From the NCBI RefSeq assembly GCF_000296815.2, contig NZ_CAIT01000005.1:496001-560000 (forward strand): a stretch of 64,000 nucleotides of DNA, read 5' to 3'. The translations under genes were made by a program, and so were the position numbers. Shown here one piece after another: positions 34,768-44,086 of the stretch. The stretch comes from Fibrisoma limi BUZ 3. GTDB taxonomy: Bacteria; Bacteroidota; Bacteroidia; Cytophagales; Spirosomataceae. The notes under the pieces were generated by a model. It was not told the DNA's origin and did no database searches. It saw only the letters and a program-made list of their open reading frames with translations. Each line of letters begins with the position of its first letter. Position 1 is the first letter of the stretch.

Positions 34768-36480
34768 TTAGATTGCCTTCGCTTTCATCTGCTTCACAGC
34801 GTAGTCCACCGCCCGGGCCGACAGGGCCATGTATGTCAGTGAGGGGTTCTGCGTTGAGGTGGAGGTCATGCAGGCGCCGTCCGTCACGAATACGTTCTTG
34901 ACGTTGTGCATCTGATTCCACTTGTTAAGCAGCGACGTTTTCGGGTCTTTACCCATCCGGACACCCCCCATCTCATGAATGTCGAGACCCGGATTCCGCT
35001 TGTCGTCGCGGGTGCGGATGTTGGTGAAGCCAGCCGCCGTAAACATTTCTGTCATCTGCTCCAGATAGTCCTTCACCATCTTCTCGTCGTTATCGTCGTA
35101 GCCCACCGCAATTTTCAACTGCGGGATGCCAAACGGATCTTTCAGCGACGAATCCAACGCGACGTAGTTGGTTTCTTTCGGGATGGTTTCACCCATCATG
35201 TGCGAGCCAACGTACCAGCCGCCCAGGGTGGGATTCATCAGATTTTCTTTCAGGCTAGCCCCCAGGCCATCGCTGTTTGTACGTGACATCCGACCGGCTG
35301 AGAAACCGGCCGCGTAGCCCCGTAGGAAATCTGTCTCCTGCTTGTGCAGGTTGCGGAAGCGCGGAATGTACGGACTGTTTGGGCGCTTGCCTTCGGTGGT
35401 CGAATCGAGGTAACCGTCGTACTGCGCCGAAATACCCGCTCGGTAATTGTGGAACGCTACGTACTTACCCAGCAGGCCGTTGTCGTTACCCAGGCCATTG
35501 GGGAAGCGGCTCGACGTTGAGTTCAGCAGAATCAGGTTCGTGTTCAGCGCAGCCGCGTTGACGAAGATGATACGGGCGTAGAATTCCTGCATTTGCTTCG
35601 TGTTGGCGTCCACCACCCGAACGCCGGTTGCCTTACCCAGCTTCTCGTCGTAGATGATCGAATGCACGACCGAATCGGGGCGCAGGGTCATCTTACCGGT
35701 GCGGGCCGCCCAGGGAATCGTTGACGCATTGCTGCTGAAGTAGCCACCGTAGGGACAGCCGCGTTCGCAGATGGTCCGGTGCTGGCACTGCGCCCGGCCC
35801 TGCTCCAGGTGAATGGGCTGCGGCTTCGTGATGTGCGCGGCCCGGCCCATAATTACAGGTCGGTCCTTGTATTTACTGGCCATCTGCTGCTGGAAGTGTT
35901 TCTCCACGCAGTTCCACTCGTGCGGGGGCAGAAATTCGCCATCCGGCAGTTGCGGCAGACCGTCCTTGTTGCCTGAGATACCGGCAAACTTCTCAACGTA
36001 GCTGTACCAGGGCGCGATGTCCTTATAGCGAATCGGCCAGTCAACCACGAAGCCGTCGCGGGCCGGACCGTCGAAGTCAAAATCGCTCCAGCGCTGGGTT
36101 TGCCGCGCCCACATCAGCGACTTACCGCCAACCTGGTAGCCCCGAATCCAGTCGAAGGGTTTTTCCTGCACGTAGGGGTGCTCGGCATCCTTGACGAAAA
36201 AGTGTTCTGTGCCTTCGTAAAAGGCGTAGCACTTGCTGATGATGGGGTTGGCGTCGCGTACTTCTTTCCGCAACTGGCCCCGGTGCTCAAACTCCCAGGG
36301 GTTGAGCATGGTCGTTGGGTAGTCCGTTACGTGCCGGACATCCCGGCCGCGTTCCAGAACCAGTGTACGTAGTCCTTTGCCGGTCAGTTCTTTAGCCGCC
36401 CAGCCTCCGCTGATGCCGGAGCCAATGACGATGGCGTCGTAGGTATTTTCTTTTTTCGCGTCAATTGCAAAATTGGCCAT
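34768..36480 (-). CDS. GMC family oxidoreductase (large, FAD subunit)
   Basis: The 570-residue protein has the FAD-binding motif AIVIGSGISGGWAAKEL (residues 16-32) and the region LERGRDV. The GMC C-terminal block has EMGGVRMGKDP and STSTQNPSLTYMALSARA, including the active-site His/Asn positions. A Cys cluster (CQHRTICERGCPYGG) in the middle is typical of gluconate/glucoside dehydrogenase large subunits. It oxidises a sugar or polyol and passes electrons to a partner. Subunit 3 is encoded directly upstream (10 bp), so the two should form a complex that is exported on the partner's signal. Substrate unknown; 3-keto-glycoside formation is known for relatives. Confidence 0.92.
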   Translation of the reverse strand: MANFAIDAKKENTYDAIVIGSGISGGWAAKELTGKGLRTLVLERGRDVRHVTDYPTTMLNPWEFEHRGQLRKEVRDANPIISKCYAFYEGTEHFFVKDAEHPYVQEKPFDWIRGYQVGGKSLMWARQTQRWSDFDFDGPARDGFVVDWPIRYKDIAPWYSYVEKFAGISGNKDGLPQLPDGEFLPPHEWNCVEKHFQQQMASKYKDRPVIMGRAAHITKPQPIHLEQGRAQCQHRTICERGCPYGGYFSSNASTIPWAARTGKMTLRPDSVVHSIIYDEKLGKATGVRVVDANTKQMQEFYARIIFVNAAALNTNLILLNSTSSRFPNGLGNDNGLLGKYVAFHNYRAGISAQYDGYLDSTTEGKRPNSPYIPRFRNLHKQETDFLRGYAAGFSAGRMSRTNSDGLGASLKENLMNPTLGGWYVGSHMMGETIPKETNYVALDSSLKDPFGIPQLKIAVGYDDNDEKMVKDYLEQMTEMFTAAGFTNIRTRDDKRNPGLDIHEMGGVRMGKDPKTSLLNKWNQMHNVKNVFVTDGACMTSTSTQNPSLTYMALSARAVDYAVKQMKAKAI

Positions 36481-36490
36481 GTCTTCTGGG

Positions 36491-37042
36491 TTATTTAGCT
36501 GGAGTTTGGGAAACCGCTTTCGTAGCCGGAACCGGTACGCAGCCGTGGTAGTAGCCGGGAGCCATGACGTAGTGCGTCAGGTTCGTCATTACGTATTCAG
36601 AGGTCATGTAACCGCGGATGGTCAGGCCCTTTACGAAGTTGAAAAACTCCTTCTGCGCCGAATCCGTTGATTGCGACATTGCCTGAAGCAGTTCCGTACG
36701 CTGCGTCGCATCGGCGGCTGCGAAGTCTTTGCCGAACTGCTGCTGCGCCATAGAGGCAACGGTTTCCAATCCTTTCTTGAGCTTTTCCTGCGACGGCTGG
36801 TCGTAGCAGTCGGCGACGATTTTCTGGATCAGGGTATGCACACCCAGGGCCTTAGCGCCCGGCGTGTCGGTTGCCGGAATAATCGTCTCGACAACCTCGG
36901 CGAGGAGGGCATCCTCGGCAACCGTCAGCGAGGGCGTAAACGTCCGGACCGAGGCTTCGGTCCAGTTGGTAGCCCACGTCGGCAGGCTGATTAACCCGCC
37001 AATGGCACCGGCCATCGTTTTCAGGGCACTACGTCTTTCCAC
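36491..37042 (-). CDS. gluconate 2-dehydrogenase subunit 3 family protein
   Basis: The 183-residue protein starts with a Tat-like signal (MERRSALKTMAGAIGG ... TWAT) and matches the small subunit of membrane gluconate dehydrogenases: ALLAEVVETIIPATDTPGAK, FFNFVKGLTIRGYMTSEYVM and a C-terminal YYHGCVP. Its role is to carry the folded FAD subunit across the membrane and support electron transfer. It precedes the GMC gene by 10 bp and follows the NIPSNAP gene by 35 bp, in one leftward cluster. Confidence 0.88.
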   Translation of the reverse strand: MERRSALKTMAGAIGGLISLPTWATNWTEASVRTFTPSLTVAEDALLAEVVETIIPATDTPGAKALGVHTLIQKIVADCYDQPSQEKLKKGLETVASMAQQQFGKDFAAADATQRTELLQAMSQSTDSAQKEFFNFVKGLTIRGYMTSEYVMTNLTHYVMAPGYYHGCVPVPATKAVSQTPAK

Positions 37043-37077
37043 AGTAATAGAACAACAGGTTGATGACTAAGACTCCG

Positions 37078-37842
37078 TTAAATCTGTGAATAGGGGGTTG
37101 GTTCCAGAAATACCCGAATGATGTTGGACACCGTATTGGCGTATTCGGGCAGTTGCGATACGCGTTTCCAGTCCGGATTATCAACAAACTGCTTCCAGTT
37201 GGCATCGCGCTCCTCCATGTTCTTGAACGTCAGCATGTAGGTCAGGCAGGGCATGTGTTCCCCCGCCATCACTTCGCCGAAGAATACCGGATTCAGCCCG
37301 GTTTTATTGAAGATAGGCAGCTCATCCACGTTGAACATCTTCACTTTCCGCCGAACGGCATCTTCCGCGAACCCTTCATACGTCCGCAACTCAAAGATAC
37401 GACTTTCCCGGTTAGGAATCACCATTTTGGGCAGGGCGTCGAAGGCGTTCATGAGGGTGGTCGAGTAGCGGGCGAAGGGCGCTTTGTCGGGTGTCAGGCT
37501 GACGTATGCCTGACTGGCCGTAGCAAACGCTTTGTCGTCGGCCAGCTTCGTTGTCAGGTTGGCGTAATCGTCCCACGAAGGATGCGGAATCAGGACGTAC
37601 AGCCTGGCGGGTTCAGTCTTGCCCATTTCTTTAAAGACACCCACGTTCTTGATGTTCTGCCGGTTCAGGGCGGGTATCAGCGCATCTTTCAGGTAATTTT
37701 CAGTAGCCGGGCTGGAGCCACCGCGTAGCTGATAGGTGCGCAGTTCATACACTTCTTTTTTCGGCGCTTTGGGTTCGGCCTGGGCGGTCGTCAGGGCGGA
37801 AGCGGCCAGTACGGAGGCCGACACAAATTGTCTACGTTTCAT
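37078..37842 (-). CDS. exported NIPSNAP family protein
   Basis: The 254-residue protein has an RR-containing signal (MKRRQFVSASVLAASAL) and two NIPSNAP-type ferredoxin-like repeats: VYELRTYQLRGG (about 30-41) and IFELRTYEGFAED, each leading to a strand-helix pattern. The function of NIPSNAP proteins in bacteria is unknown; they often lie beside sugar oxidation genes in Bacteroidota, as here. The ATG at 37842 is chosen because it begins the signal peptide; an upstream ATG at 37896 would add 18 Cys-rich residues of no obvious function. Confidence 0.85.
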   Translation of the reverse strand: MKRRQFVSASVLAASALTTAQAEPKAPKKEVYELRTYQLRGGSSPATENYLKDALIPALNRQNIKNVGVFKEMGKTEPARLYVLIPHPSWDDYANLTTKLADDKAFATASQAYVSLTPDKAPFARYSTTLMNAFDALPKMVIPNRESRIFELRTYEGFAEDAVRRKVKMFNVDELPIFNKTGLNPVFFGEVMAGEHMPCLTYMLTFKNMEERDANWKQFVDNPDWKRVSQLPEYANTVSNIIRVFLEPTPYSQI

Positions 37843-37882
37843 CGTGTTAGAGGGGTTAATTAAGCAAACGGGGCACAATGAG

Positions 37883-37933
37883 CACAGAGCGTACACGAAG
37901 CGGTTAGTTGGTTCACTTCGTGTACGTTCTGTG
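37883..37933. repeat. 18-bp inverted repeat between GH9 and NIPSNAP genes
   Basis: Arms 37883-37900 and 37916-37933 match at 17 of 18 positions (the exception is a G-T pair) around a 15-nt loop. There is no T-run. It could act as a processing or attenuation site between the two leftward genes, or be another dispersed palindrome. Confidence 0.75.
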
Positions 37934-37964
37934 TTCGCGGTGCCGCCAGGGTTAAATTCAGCAC

Positions 37965-39743
37965 TTACTTAGAGCCAAACTCTGGTTGAAGAGCTTCAAT
38001 CGCGGCCGCGAGGTAGACAAACGGCGCATTCCAGTTGATGGCAATTTCGTTGGACGCGTACGAGCAGTCGTTGTCCAGAAAGGTTTCGTCCGGCGACGTA
38101 GCCGTGTAGCCGGGACACTTGTCCTGTTTGGGTGCGCTACCGTTGGGGCCACCCGAAAGCAGGCCCGGCACCGGCTCGTCAACGCCATCGGCTACCGATG
38201 GGCGGTGGTGGGGATGCATCACAGGTTTGTCGCCGAAACCAGTCAGGAACGAGTAGCCGGTGGCGTTGCGGCCCAGCAGGAAATCCAGGTTGGCCAGGGC
38301 ATAGGCCAGGTATTTCTTGTCATTCGTCAGACGATACGCCTGAATCAGCGCGATGCCCTGATTGGCGGCCACCGAACTGCTGCCCCAGATGTAGTCGCGG
38401 GCCGATTTGCCCATCACCGTTCCGTACGGGTTCTGATCAGTGCCCTGAATCAGTTCATCGGCAAACGTAGTCAGGCGTTTCTTCAGGGCGGGTACGTCTT
38501 TTTTACCCGTAGCCGTCAGGTTGTCGGCAAAGCGGGCGAGGGTATAGTAGCCAAGTGTGCGCACCTGATTCCAGGAAGGCAGGGGCGTTTTGTCGTCGGG
38601 GTACAGGTTAACGGCAGTGTAGTAGGCATCGTCCTTGGTGGTGACGTACAGTTCCGCAGCCGCCCAGATCCATTCGTCACTTACGTTGCGGTCGCCATAG
38701 GCACCCGTCGATACGTCGGGGTCAAACTGGCGGTTCATGGCTTCCTGCTCATACAACACAGCCGGGTTCTGTTTTGCCCAGTTCCAGGCTTTCACGGCGG
38801 CCGTCAGGCACGAATCGGCCAGTCCCGGTACGGCCCGGTTGTTGCGCCGAAAAACCCGGCTCGCCTGGGCCATCACGGCAGCGAAGTCCAACGTTGCGGC
38901 CGTACTTTTCTGCACAACGTAGCGATCTTTAGTCGCTTTGTCGGGCATGATCATCCCGTCGAATTTAGCGTTGGTCAGCTTGTGGTACACCCCACCGTCG
39001 GTTGGGTCCTGCATGGTCAGCATCCAGCGCAGGTTCCACAGGGCTTCGTCGAGCAGGTCGGGCAACTGATTGCCGGATTCCGGAATGTCAACTTTCAGTG
39101 ACGTGGTGTACGCGGGGAAATCTTCGTACACCGACAGCAGCGTACCCATCGTAATGCCTGAGTTGACGATGTAGCGGTTGTAGTCGCCGGCATCGTACCA
39201 GCCCTTCGATGAGGCAATGACCGTGTTTTCCGGGCGACCCGGTGATACGGCCGATGCGTGAACCAGCGCCCGCGAATCGGGATGGCCTGCGGGGCGGCTC
39301 CACTTGCCGGCGTAGCGGACGGGCAGGTCAACGGATACCCGCTGGTAGTAAAACCCTTTGATCGATCCGGCGGCAACCGCCTGGTGAACATTCGGCCTGA
39401 TCTCGAACGGATACGAATGGCCCATACCCGGAACGACCACGACGTACGTACCAGGTTTGATGAATTTCGAAAAATTAGCCTGACGATTCACCTTGCCCGA
39501 CAGCGGATTGGTCTGCGGGTTGGAGAGCGTACCGGTAAATACCACGGTTTTAAGGTCTGGTGTCGCCACCTGGAACGTAGCGCCCGACTCACCGACGACC
39601 ACGGCGATTTTGGGGGCACTGGGATAAAAACCGACCTGGTTGAGTCGAATGGACTCGGAAACGGATTGGGCCCGGGCTGTCAGGACGCAAAGCAGGACAC
39701 CGAACGGACTCAGGACCCGGGTGCAAAAATAGAGTATGTTCAT
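37965..39743 (-). CDS. glycoside hydrolase family 9 (endoglucanase-like)
   Basis: The 592-residue protein has a signal peptide (ending TARAQS), an N-terminal Ig-like CelD domain (about 28-120: IRLNQVGFYPSAPK, FEIRP) and an (alpha/alpha)6 catalytic domain. GH9 active-site blocks are GWYDAGDYNRYIV (nucleophile region DAGD), the His motif MHPHHRPS and the acid block SNEIAINWNAPFVYL. It should hydrolyse beta-1,4-glucan in the periplasm or outside the cell. It heads the leftward cluster leading to NIPSNAP and the GMC dehydrogenase, which suggests that released oligosaccharides are oxidised next. Confidence 0.92.
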   Translation of the reverse strand: MNILYFCTRVLSPFGVLLCVLTARAQSVSESIRLNQVGFYPSAPKIAVVVGESGATFQVATPDLKTVVFTGTLSNPQTNPLSGKVNRQANFSKFIKPGTYVVVVPGMGHSYPFEIRPNVHQAVAAGSIKGFYYQRVSVDLPVRYAGKWSRPAGHPDSRALVHASAVSPGRPENTVIASSKGWYDAGDYNRYIVNSGITMGTLLSVYEDFPAYTTSLKVDIPESGNQLPDLLDEALWNLRWMLTMQDPTDGGVYHKLTNAKFDGMIMPDKATKDRYVVQKSTAATLDFAAVMAQASRVFRRNNRAVPGLADSCLTAAVKAWNWAKQNPAVLYEQEAMNRQFDPDVSTGAYGDRNVSDEWIWAAAELYVTTKDDAYYTAVNLYPDDKTPLPSWNQVRTLGYYTLARFADNLTATGKKDVPALKKRLTTFADELIQGTDQNPYGTVMGKSARDYIWGSSSVAANQGIALIQAYRLTNDKKYLAYALANLDFLLGRNATGYSFLTGFGDKPVMHPHHRPSVADGVDEPVPGLLSGGPNGSAPKQDKCPGYTATSPDETFLDNDCSYASNEIAINWNAPFVYLAAAIEALQPEFGSK

Positions 39744-39806
39744 TGTTCAGGGTAGTCTCCAGCAAAACGGAGCAAGAACACAATTCTACTGATTTTATCC
39801 AAGTGT

Positions 39807-40298
39807 TTAGTTAATGGACGGCTCTACCGCTTCTGTCCGGCAGTTCGGCTGATGATGCACCGGAAAATTGCAGGAGTTGGCTATAAAACAAAGTTTGTTG
39901 GCTTGAGCATGCAGTTCGTTCGCCCGGTCAATCATGGACTCCTCCGCGACCGTCACGGTTGGGCGAAGGGTTACCTCGGAAAAATGCCCACCACCGTCCG
40001 GGGTTTCAACCATAGTACCGGTCGCCTGATCGACGTAGTCCGTCACGATGATACCGTTCTGAGCGCAGAGGTGCAGGAACCAGAGCATGTGGCAGGTCGA
40101 CAGCGAAGAGACCAGTAATTCTTCGGGATTATGCCGGGTAGGGTCGCCCCGAAAGGCCGGATCGGACGAGCCAAGGATGTCGACTTTGTTCGGAACCTGG
40201 ATGGTGTGACTGCGGTCGTAGGCGGTGTAGGTTTTGGTGCCCTGACCTTTGTTGCCGGTCCATTGAACCGTCAGGGCGTAGTGGTGCTGTCCTTTCAT
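39807..40298 (-). CDS. OsmC family protein
   Basis: The 163-residue protein has the OsmC/Ohr pattern: NPEELLVSSLSTCHMLWFLHLC (catalytic first Cys near residue 70), FSEVTLRPTVTV and ANKLCFIANSCNFPV (second Cys). These enzymes reduce organic peroxides through paired cysteines in the cytoplasm. A perfect -7 box (TACTTTTG) precedes it. It is a single-gene unit. Confidence 0.9.
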   Translation of the reverse strand: MKGQHHYALTVQWTGNKGQGTKTYTAYDRSHTIQVPNKVDILGSSDPAFRGDPTRHNPEELLVSSLSTCHMLWFLHLCAQNGIIVTDYVDQATGTMVETPDGGGHFSEVTLRPTVTVAEESMIDRANELHAQANKLCFIANSCNFPVHHQPNCRTEAVEPSIN

Positions 40299-40315
40299 GA
40301 TGTATGAGGGGTTGC

Positions 40316-40323
40316 CAAAAGTA
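40316..40323 (-). promoter_or_regulatory. -7 box TACTTTTG for the OsmC gene
   Basis: On the minus strand this is TACTTTTG, exactly TAnnTTTG, ending 17 nt before the OsmC ATG at 40298. Confidence 0.45.
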
Positions 40324-40474
40324 TTGTTACAGGTAGTTTAGCCTTTTTGTCATCTGGCGGCCCAGTCGTGCTTCAGAATGACAAAAATCAGGATGCCAAA
40401 AACAAGAAGACAAAGATAGCCTGATGTGGTCCTTCTATTCAAAAGCTCCTCAGGTGAGTTGATGACCTCTATGA

Positions 40475-40987
40475 TTAAGGAACCGGGCCTTCAAACAGCA
40501 GCAGTTCCTCGCTGTCGTTTATTAGCCTGAACCGTTTCTGAAAACGTAATCCTAATTTCTCAATGAGTCTGATTGAGGGCTGGTTCGTCGGGGTGACAAT
40601 GGCGGCTACGGCTTTCAGGCCAGGCTTGGCGAGTTCATGGGCCAGAACGGCCGATGCTGACTCAAAGCCGTACCCTTTTCCTGCGTGATCGGGCAGGAAC
40701 GCAAACCCGATATCAGGCTTATCCAGGGTTTCCCGCTGAAGCAAACCACAGAGGCCGATGGGCGTATCGGTATCCTGTAAGGCAACCCGATACAGACCAA
40801 AACCATGACGCTCGTAGCTGCTCATTGGACCATGTAGCATGTAGTTACGCGCATCATCGAGCGTTCGTACCCCGCGATCCCCGATGTATGTTAGCCAGGA
40901 TGGCGTGTTGAGCAACTCAAGAATAAACGGGGCATCCTGAATGGTTAAATGACGAAGACGTAGGCGCTCGGTTACCAGAAGATCCAT
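40475..40987 (-). CDS. GNAT family N-acetyltransferase, RimJ/RimL-like
   Basis: The 170-residue protein starts LLVTERLRLRHLTIQDA, has the GNAT core IGLCGLLQRE ... PDIGFAFLPDHAGKGYGFE, with the acetyl-CoA loop at HAGKGYG, and AIVTPTNQPSIRLIEKLGL. This is the RimJ/RimL subgroup that acetylates protein N-termini or small amines. Target unknown. The MFS gene upstream ends about 54 bp before it on the same strand and may be cotranscribed. Confidence 0.9.
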   Translation of the reverse strand: MDLLVTERLRLRHLTIQDAPFILELLNTPSWLTYIGDRGVRTLDDARNYMLHGPMSSYERHGFGLYRVALQDTDTPIGLCGLLQRETLDKPDIGFAFLPDHAGKGYGFESASAVLAHELAKPGLKAVAAIVTPTNQPSIRLIEKLGLRFQKRFRLINDSEELLLFEGPVP

Positions 40988-41041
40988 GCGATGTAAGCCA
41001 ATACGGCTCCGCCGGCTACTGCCCCGGCGGAGCGAAAAACG

Positions 41042-42367
41042 TTAATAGGCCGAAGATAACGTACGGTAAGCTTTCGACCGCATAGCCACTAACGTAATGA
41101 TAAGTCCGATCAGGCCAGTCAGCGTAAACAGCAGGGCCAGACCACGGGCGGTGCCGGTGCCGAACCAGGAGCCGATCCAGTCTACGCCGGCGCCGGTGGT
41201 CATGAACGGAATGAAGATGAACTGCGCGATCGGGCCAATCATGAACGCGGTAAGGGGCGAGGCCGCCTGCTCGACGCTCTGGGCGAAACCAAACACCCGG
41301 CCCTGGCGCTCAGGAGGAATTACCTTCTGGATGATGGTCTGCTCGGCCGCTTCAACCACGGGAATGAGGCATAAGTAACCAAACATACCCGCTGCAAGCA
41401 GGACAATGGACGCCTGAATCGTAAAGAAAACGCAGACGGTCCACATGGCGATGTTGGCCAGAAAGAGCGTCCGTAGCGGGTTTTTACCCAGACCAACCCG
41501 GGCAACCACCAACCCGCCGATGATGAATCCGAGACTCAGGACCCCCCACAAAATACCCCAGGTCTGAACCGACGCCAGTGAAAGGCCGTAAGCATCCATG
41601 AGCGACATGAACACCCCACCCAGGAAGTTGTTGAAGGTATTGAAAAAGATCAGGCCAAACATGCCGGGAATGAGCTGTATTGCCCGAATCGTACCGCGAA
41701 CGTCGATACTGTCGTGCTGAGATTCCGTAGTTGGCGCTTCCTGCTTCGGAAACGACAGCCCCCACAGGTGGACAATGACGATGCCGGTTAAAATGATCGC
41801 TAGGATTAGGGTCCACGCCATGCCGATAAAGCCAATACCCAGCCCGCTGAAAATGGAGGCTATCAGAAACGAAACGCCGTTTGCGGTACCGACCAGTCCA
41901 TTCGCCCGGTCGCGTTGTGCCTCAGGTAGTAAAATTGTCACGACGGTGGCCAGCGCAATGGACCGCATGTTGCCGGCGATTGCCCCCAGGAGCGACAGGA
42001 TAATAAATGCCCAAAGGGCTAAGCTGGCGGGGTCTTTCAGAACGGCCGATGGCGTAAGGACGTAGATGGTTGCAGCTATGAGATACAGCAGCAGCGATCC
42101 CAGACTCGATAGGAGCATGGCCTGTTTCTTGGGGTACCGATCGACCAGTGAGCCGAGAAAAAAGCCGGACAGGGCAACGGTCCCCGTATAGACGCCGGCC
42201 ATAACGGAAGTCGCGACGACGGATTTGGTTTCGAGGTAAACCCAGAACGTAACGGCGAACCAGACAAAGTTATTCGTCAGGGAGGCCGTCAGGGAGTTGA
42301 TCAGAATGGTGTAGAATAACCGGGGCAATCGGTCGACGGCTGGCGCTGACGGGTTGATTGTTTCCAT
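41042..42367 (-). CDS. MFS transporter (exporter-like)
   Basis: The 441-residue protein has about 12 hydrophobic helices, with ALSGFFLGSLVDRYPKKQAM as the loop 2-3 signature and EAAEQTIIQKVIPPERQG before the second-half helices. It resembles EntS/macrolide-exporter-type MFS proteins. Substrate unknown. A perfect TATTTTTG box is upstream at 42405-42412. Confidence 0.87.
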   Translation of the reverse strand: METINPSAPAVDRLPRLFYTILINSLTASLTNNFVWFAVTFWVYLETKSVVATSVMAGVYTGTVALSGFFLGSLVDRYPKKQAMLLSSLGSLLLYLIAATIYVLTPSAVLKDPASLALWAFIILSLLGAIAGNMRSIALATVVTILLPEAQRDRANGLVGTANGVSFLIASIFSGLGIGFIGMAWTLILAIILTGIVIVHLWGLSFPKQEAPTTESQHDSIDVRGTIRAIQLIPGMFGLIFFNTFNNFLGGVFMSLMDAYGLSLASVQTWGILWGVLSLGFIIGGLVVARVGLGKNPLRTLFLANIAMWTVCVFFTIQASIVLLAAGMFGYLCLIPVVEAAEQTIIQKVIPPERQGRVFGFAQSVEQAASPLTAFMIGPIAQFIFIPFMTTGAGVDWIGSWFGTGTARGLALLFTLTGLIGLIITLVAMRSKAYRTLSSAY

Positions 42368-42404
42368 TGGGGATCATTAGTTGTGTTTACTGCGTTGTTC
42401 GTCT

Positions 42405-42412
42405 CAAAAATA
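42405..42412 (-). promoter_or_regulatory. -7 box TATTTTTG for the MFS transporter
   Basis: Read on the minus strand this is TATTTTTG, an exact TAnnTTTG match, 37 nt before the MFS ATG at 42367. Confidence 0.4.
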
Positions 42413-42582
42413 CGGCTTATTGACGGGGAACACAGGGGGGATACCGACATTTAAGGGGCTGATCCCGACAACCGATTTCTTCGCTCATGATGGCCCGATG
42501 GACCAGATACGCCAAACCCAAGCCCGCCGATGAAGCAGGTGGCCAACTTTGCAGAAGGTAGGTGATGAACGACTGAAATTGG

Positions 42583-43443
42583 CTAGTTGCCGGCGATCCA
42601 GTTTACAATAGCCGGTCCCCAGTAGTACAGCGTAAAGTAATACGTACCCAGGAGCAAAAAGCCGGTTGCGCACAGCAAAACAACGGACGCCGATAGTTTG
42701 AGAGCCGGCGAAGCAGTATAGGAACGTGCTCTGGCAAAGGCTTCGGCTACCAGCAGATTAGGGATGTAAAAGAAAAAAGCCATAACCATATCGAACGGGC
42801 CGCTGAACGAGCGGGTATGCCCAAGGCCATCGGTAAGGAGCACCCAGAAGCCGTAGTCCATCCGGTATAACCAGGAGCCGATAGCCAGTGCGTACAAACG
42901 TAGCGCCCACCGCCTGTGCTTATCCAGGTTTTTGGCTACGGCGTGCCGATACGTTTCTATGGCCGAAATCAACATCAAAATGCCGTAGAGGGAGAAGCCG
43001 ATGTTCATCACCGAGCCGCCAATGGTGCCTTTAATGGCAATGAACACTAAGCCGCCAACGGCAGCCAGTACCGACGATACAACGTATATACGGCCAATCC
43101 AGCGGTGCAGGGCGGGGTAACGAACCCTGACGGAGTTAAGTAGCTGGATGCTGCCAAGAACCAGAATCAGGCCACCCATCGCGAAGTGAAGACCTATGCC
43201 GGTCGTGGCCGTAGTTGACCCTGGCTCGTATAGCCTTGGTAGTACGTTGTTCCAGCGATCCATGTTGCCTGCATACAGGGCGGAAGCGTAGAACGCCAGA
43301 ATATACAAGCCGAAGAGCGCTGCGCTGATCCAGACGGTAGTGACCAGTAAAATACCAGACCAGTGTAGTGTTTTTGCACTCAGTTTAGTCAGTGGCCGGT
43401 GGCTTACTGGTTGCGAAACAGCCTCACTCACAACTTTTGTCAT
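42583..43443 (-). CDS. DUF2306-like multi-pass membrane protein
   Basis: The 286-residue protein has about seven hydrophobic segments. LHFAMGGLILVLGSIQLLN and LHRWIGRIYVVSSVLAAVGG, with conserved His/Arg, followed by LDKHRRWALRLYALAIG, are the pattern of the DUF2306 family (cytochrome-b561-like arrangement of histidines). Function unknown. The ATG at 43443 is chosen because the longer frame would run into the adjacent GNAT promoter region with 78 residues unlike the family. Confidence 0.75.
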   Translation of the reverse strand: MTKVVSEAVSQPVSHRPLTKLSAKTLHWSGILLVTTVWISAALFGLYILAFYASALYAGNMDRWNNVLPRLYEPGSTTATTGIGLHFAMGGLILVLGSIQLLNSVRVRYPALHRWIGRIYVVSSVLAAVGGLVFIAIKGTIGGSVMNIGFSLYGILMLISAIETYRHAVAKNLDKHRRWALRLYALAIGSWLYRMDYGFWVLLTDGLGHTRSFSGPFDMVMAFFFYIPNLLVAEAFARARSYTASPALKLSASVVLLCATGFLLLGTYYFTLYYWGPAIVNWIAGN

Positions 43444-43579
43444 GTATACTACGCTTTGCGGATATGTTAGGTGAAAGCTAGCGACTTTTTCAACGAGTGC
43501 TCGTACTACCCCTGGTGTTTTTCGTAGACGGTATACCCCGTTTAAAATTCTGCTTTCAGGACATACCCTGGAGATGCAC

Positions 43580-44035
43580 TTAGTAGAGGGCTTTCTCCAG
43601 GCAAACGCTTTCTTCGCTGTTAACGTAAGGACCGTATTTGGCAATGGGTTGATAGCCTGCTTTCTGGTACAGCGCAATGGATTCGGGTTGCCGGATGGCG
43701 GTTTCCAGGCGGGCGAACTGGTAGTCTGCCTCTTTGGCCCAGGTTTCCAGTTCCGTCAATAGCTGCCGGGCTATGCCTTGCCGACGCCAGGTCGGTCTGA
43801 CGTACATGCGTTTGATTTCTACGCGATCAGTATCGTCGGTTTCGCGGTAGCAGCCGCAGCCCACCGGCGTTTCTCCGTCAAGAACGAGGACTACATTCGC
43901 CCCGGCCAGCGCTTTGTTAAACTGGTCGAACCAGTCCTGTTTGGCACCGTATCGATCGCGTAAATCAGCATCCAGTTCGGCGATTAATTCAAGAAAACGC
44001 GGGTCATCGTAGGTCGTACGGATAAGGGAACGCAT
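43580..44035 (-). CDS. GNAT family N-acetyltransferase
   Basis: The 151-residue protein has the acetyl-CoA-binding block VEIKRMYVRPTWRRQGIARQLL and the later LETAIRQPESIALYQKAGY. It begins RTTYDDPRFLELIAELDADL, as in a group of small Bacteroidota acetyltransferases. The ATG at 44035 fits the family; an in-frame GTG at 44083 would add 16 residues and leave only 3 bp to the upstream gene. Target unknown. Its C-terminus is followed by no clear terminator. Confidence 0.87.
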   Translation of the reverse strand: MRSLIRTTYDDPRFLELIAELDADLRDRYGAKQDWFDQFNKALAGANVVLVLDGETPVGCGCYRETDDTDRVEIKRMYVRPTWRRQGIARQLLTELETWAKEADYQFARLETAIRQPESIALYQKAGYQPIAKYGPYVNSEESVCLEKALY

Positions 44036-44086
44036 GGCGGGGTAGGGATAGTCGGCTAGCTGTGGTCGAGCCTGTTTGGTCACGTT

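Noticed and set aside
43444-43677. Upstream extension of the DUF2306-like gene
   Set aside because: The 78 extra residues overlap the GNAT gene at 43580-44035 and show no membrane or family pattern.
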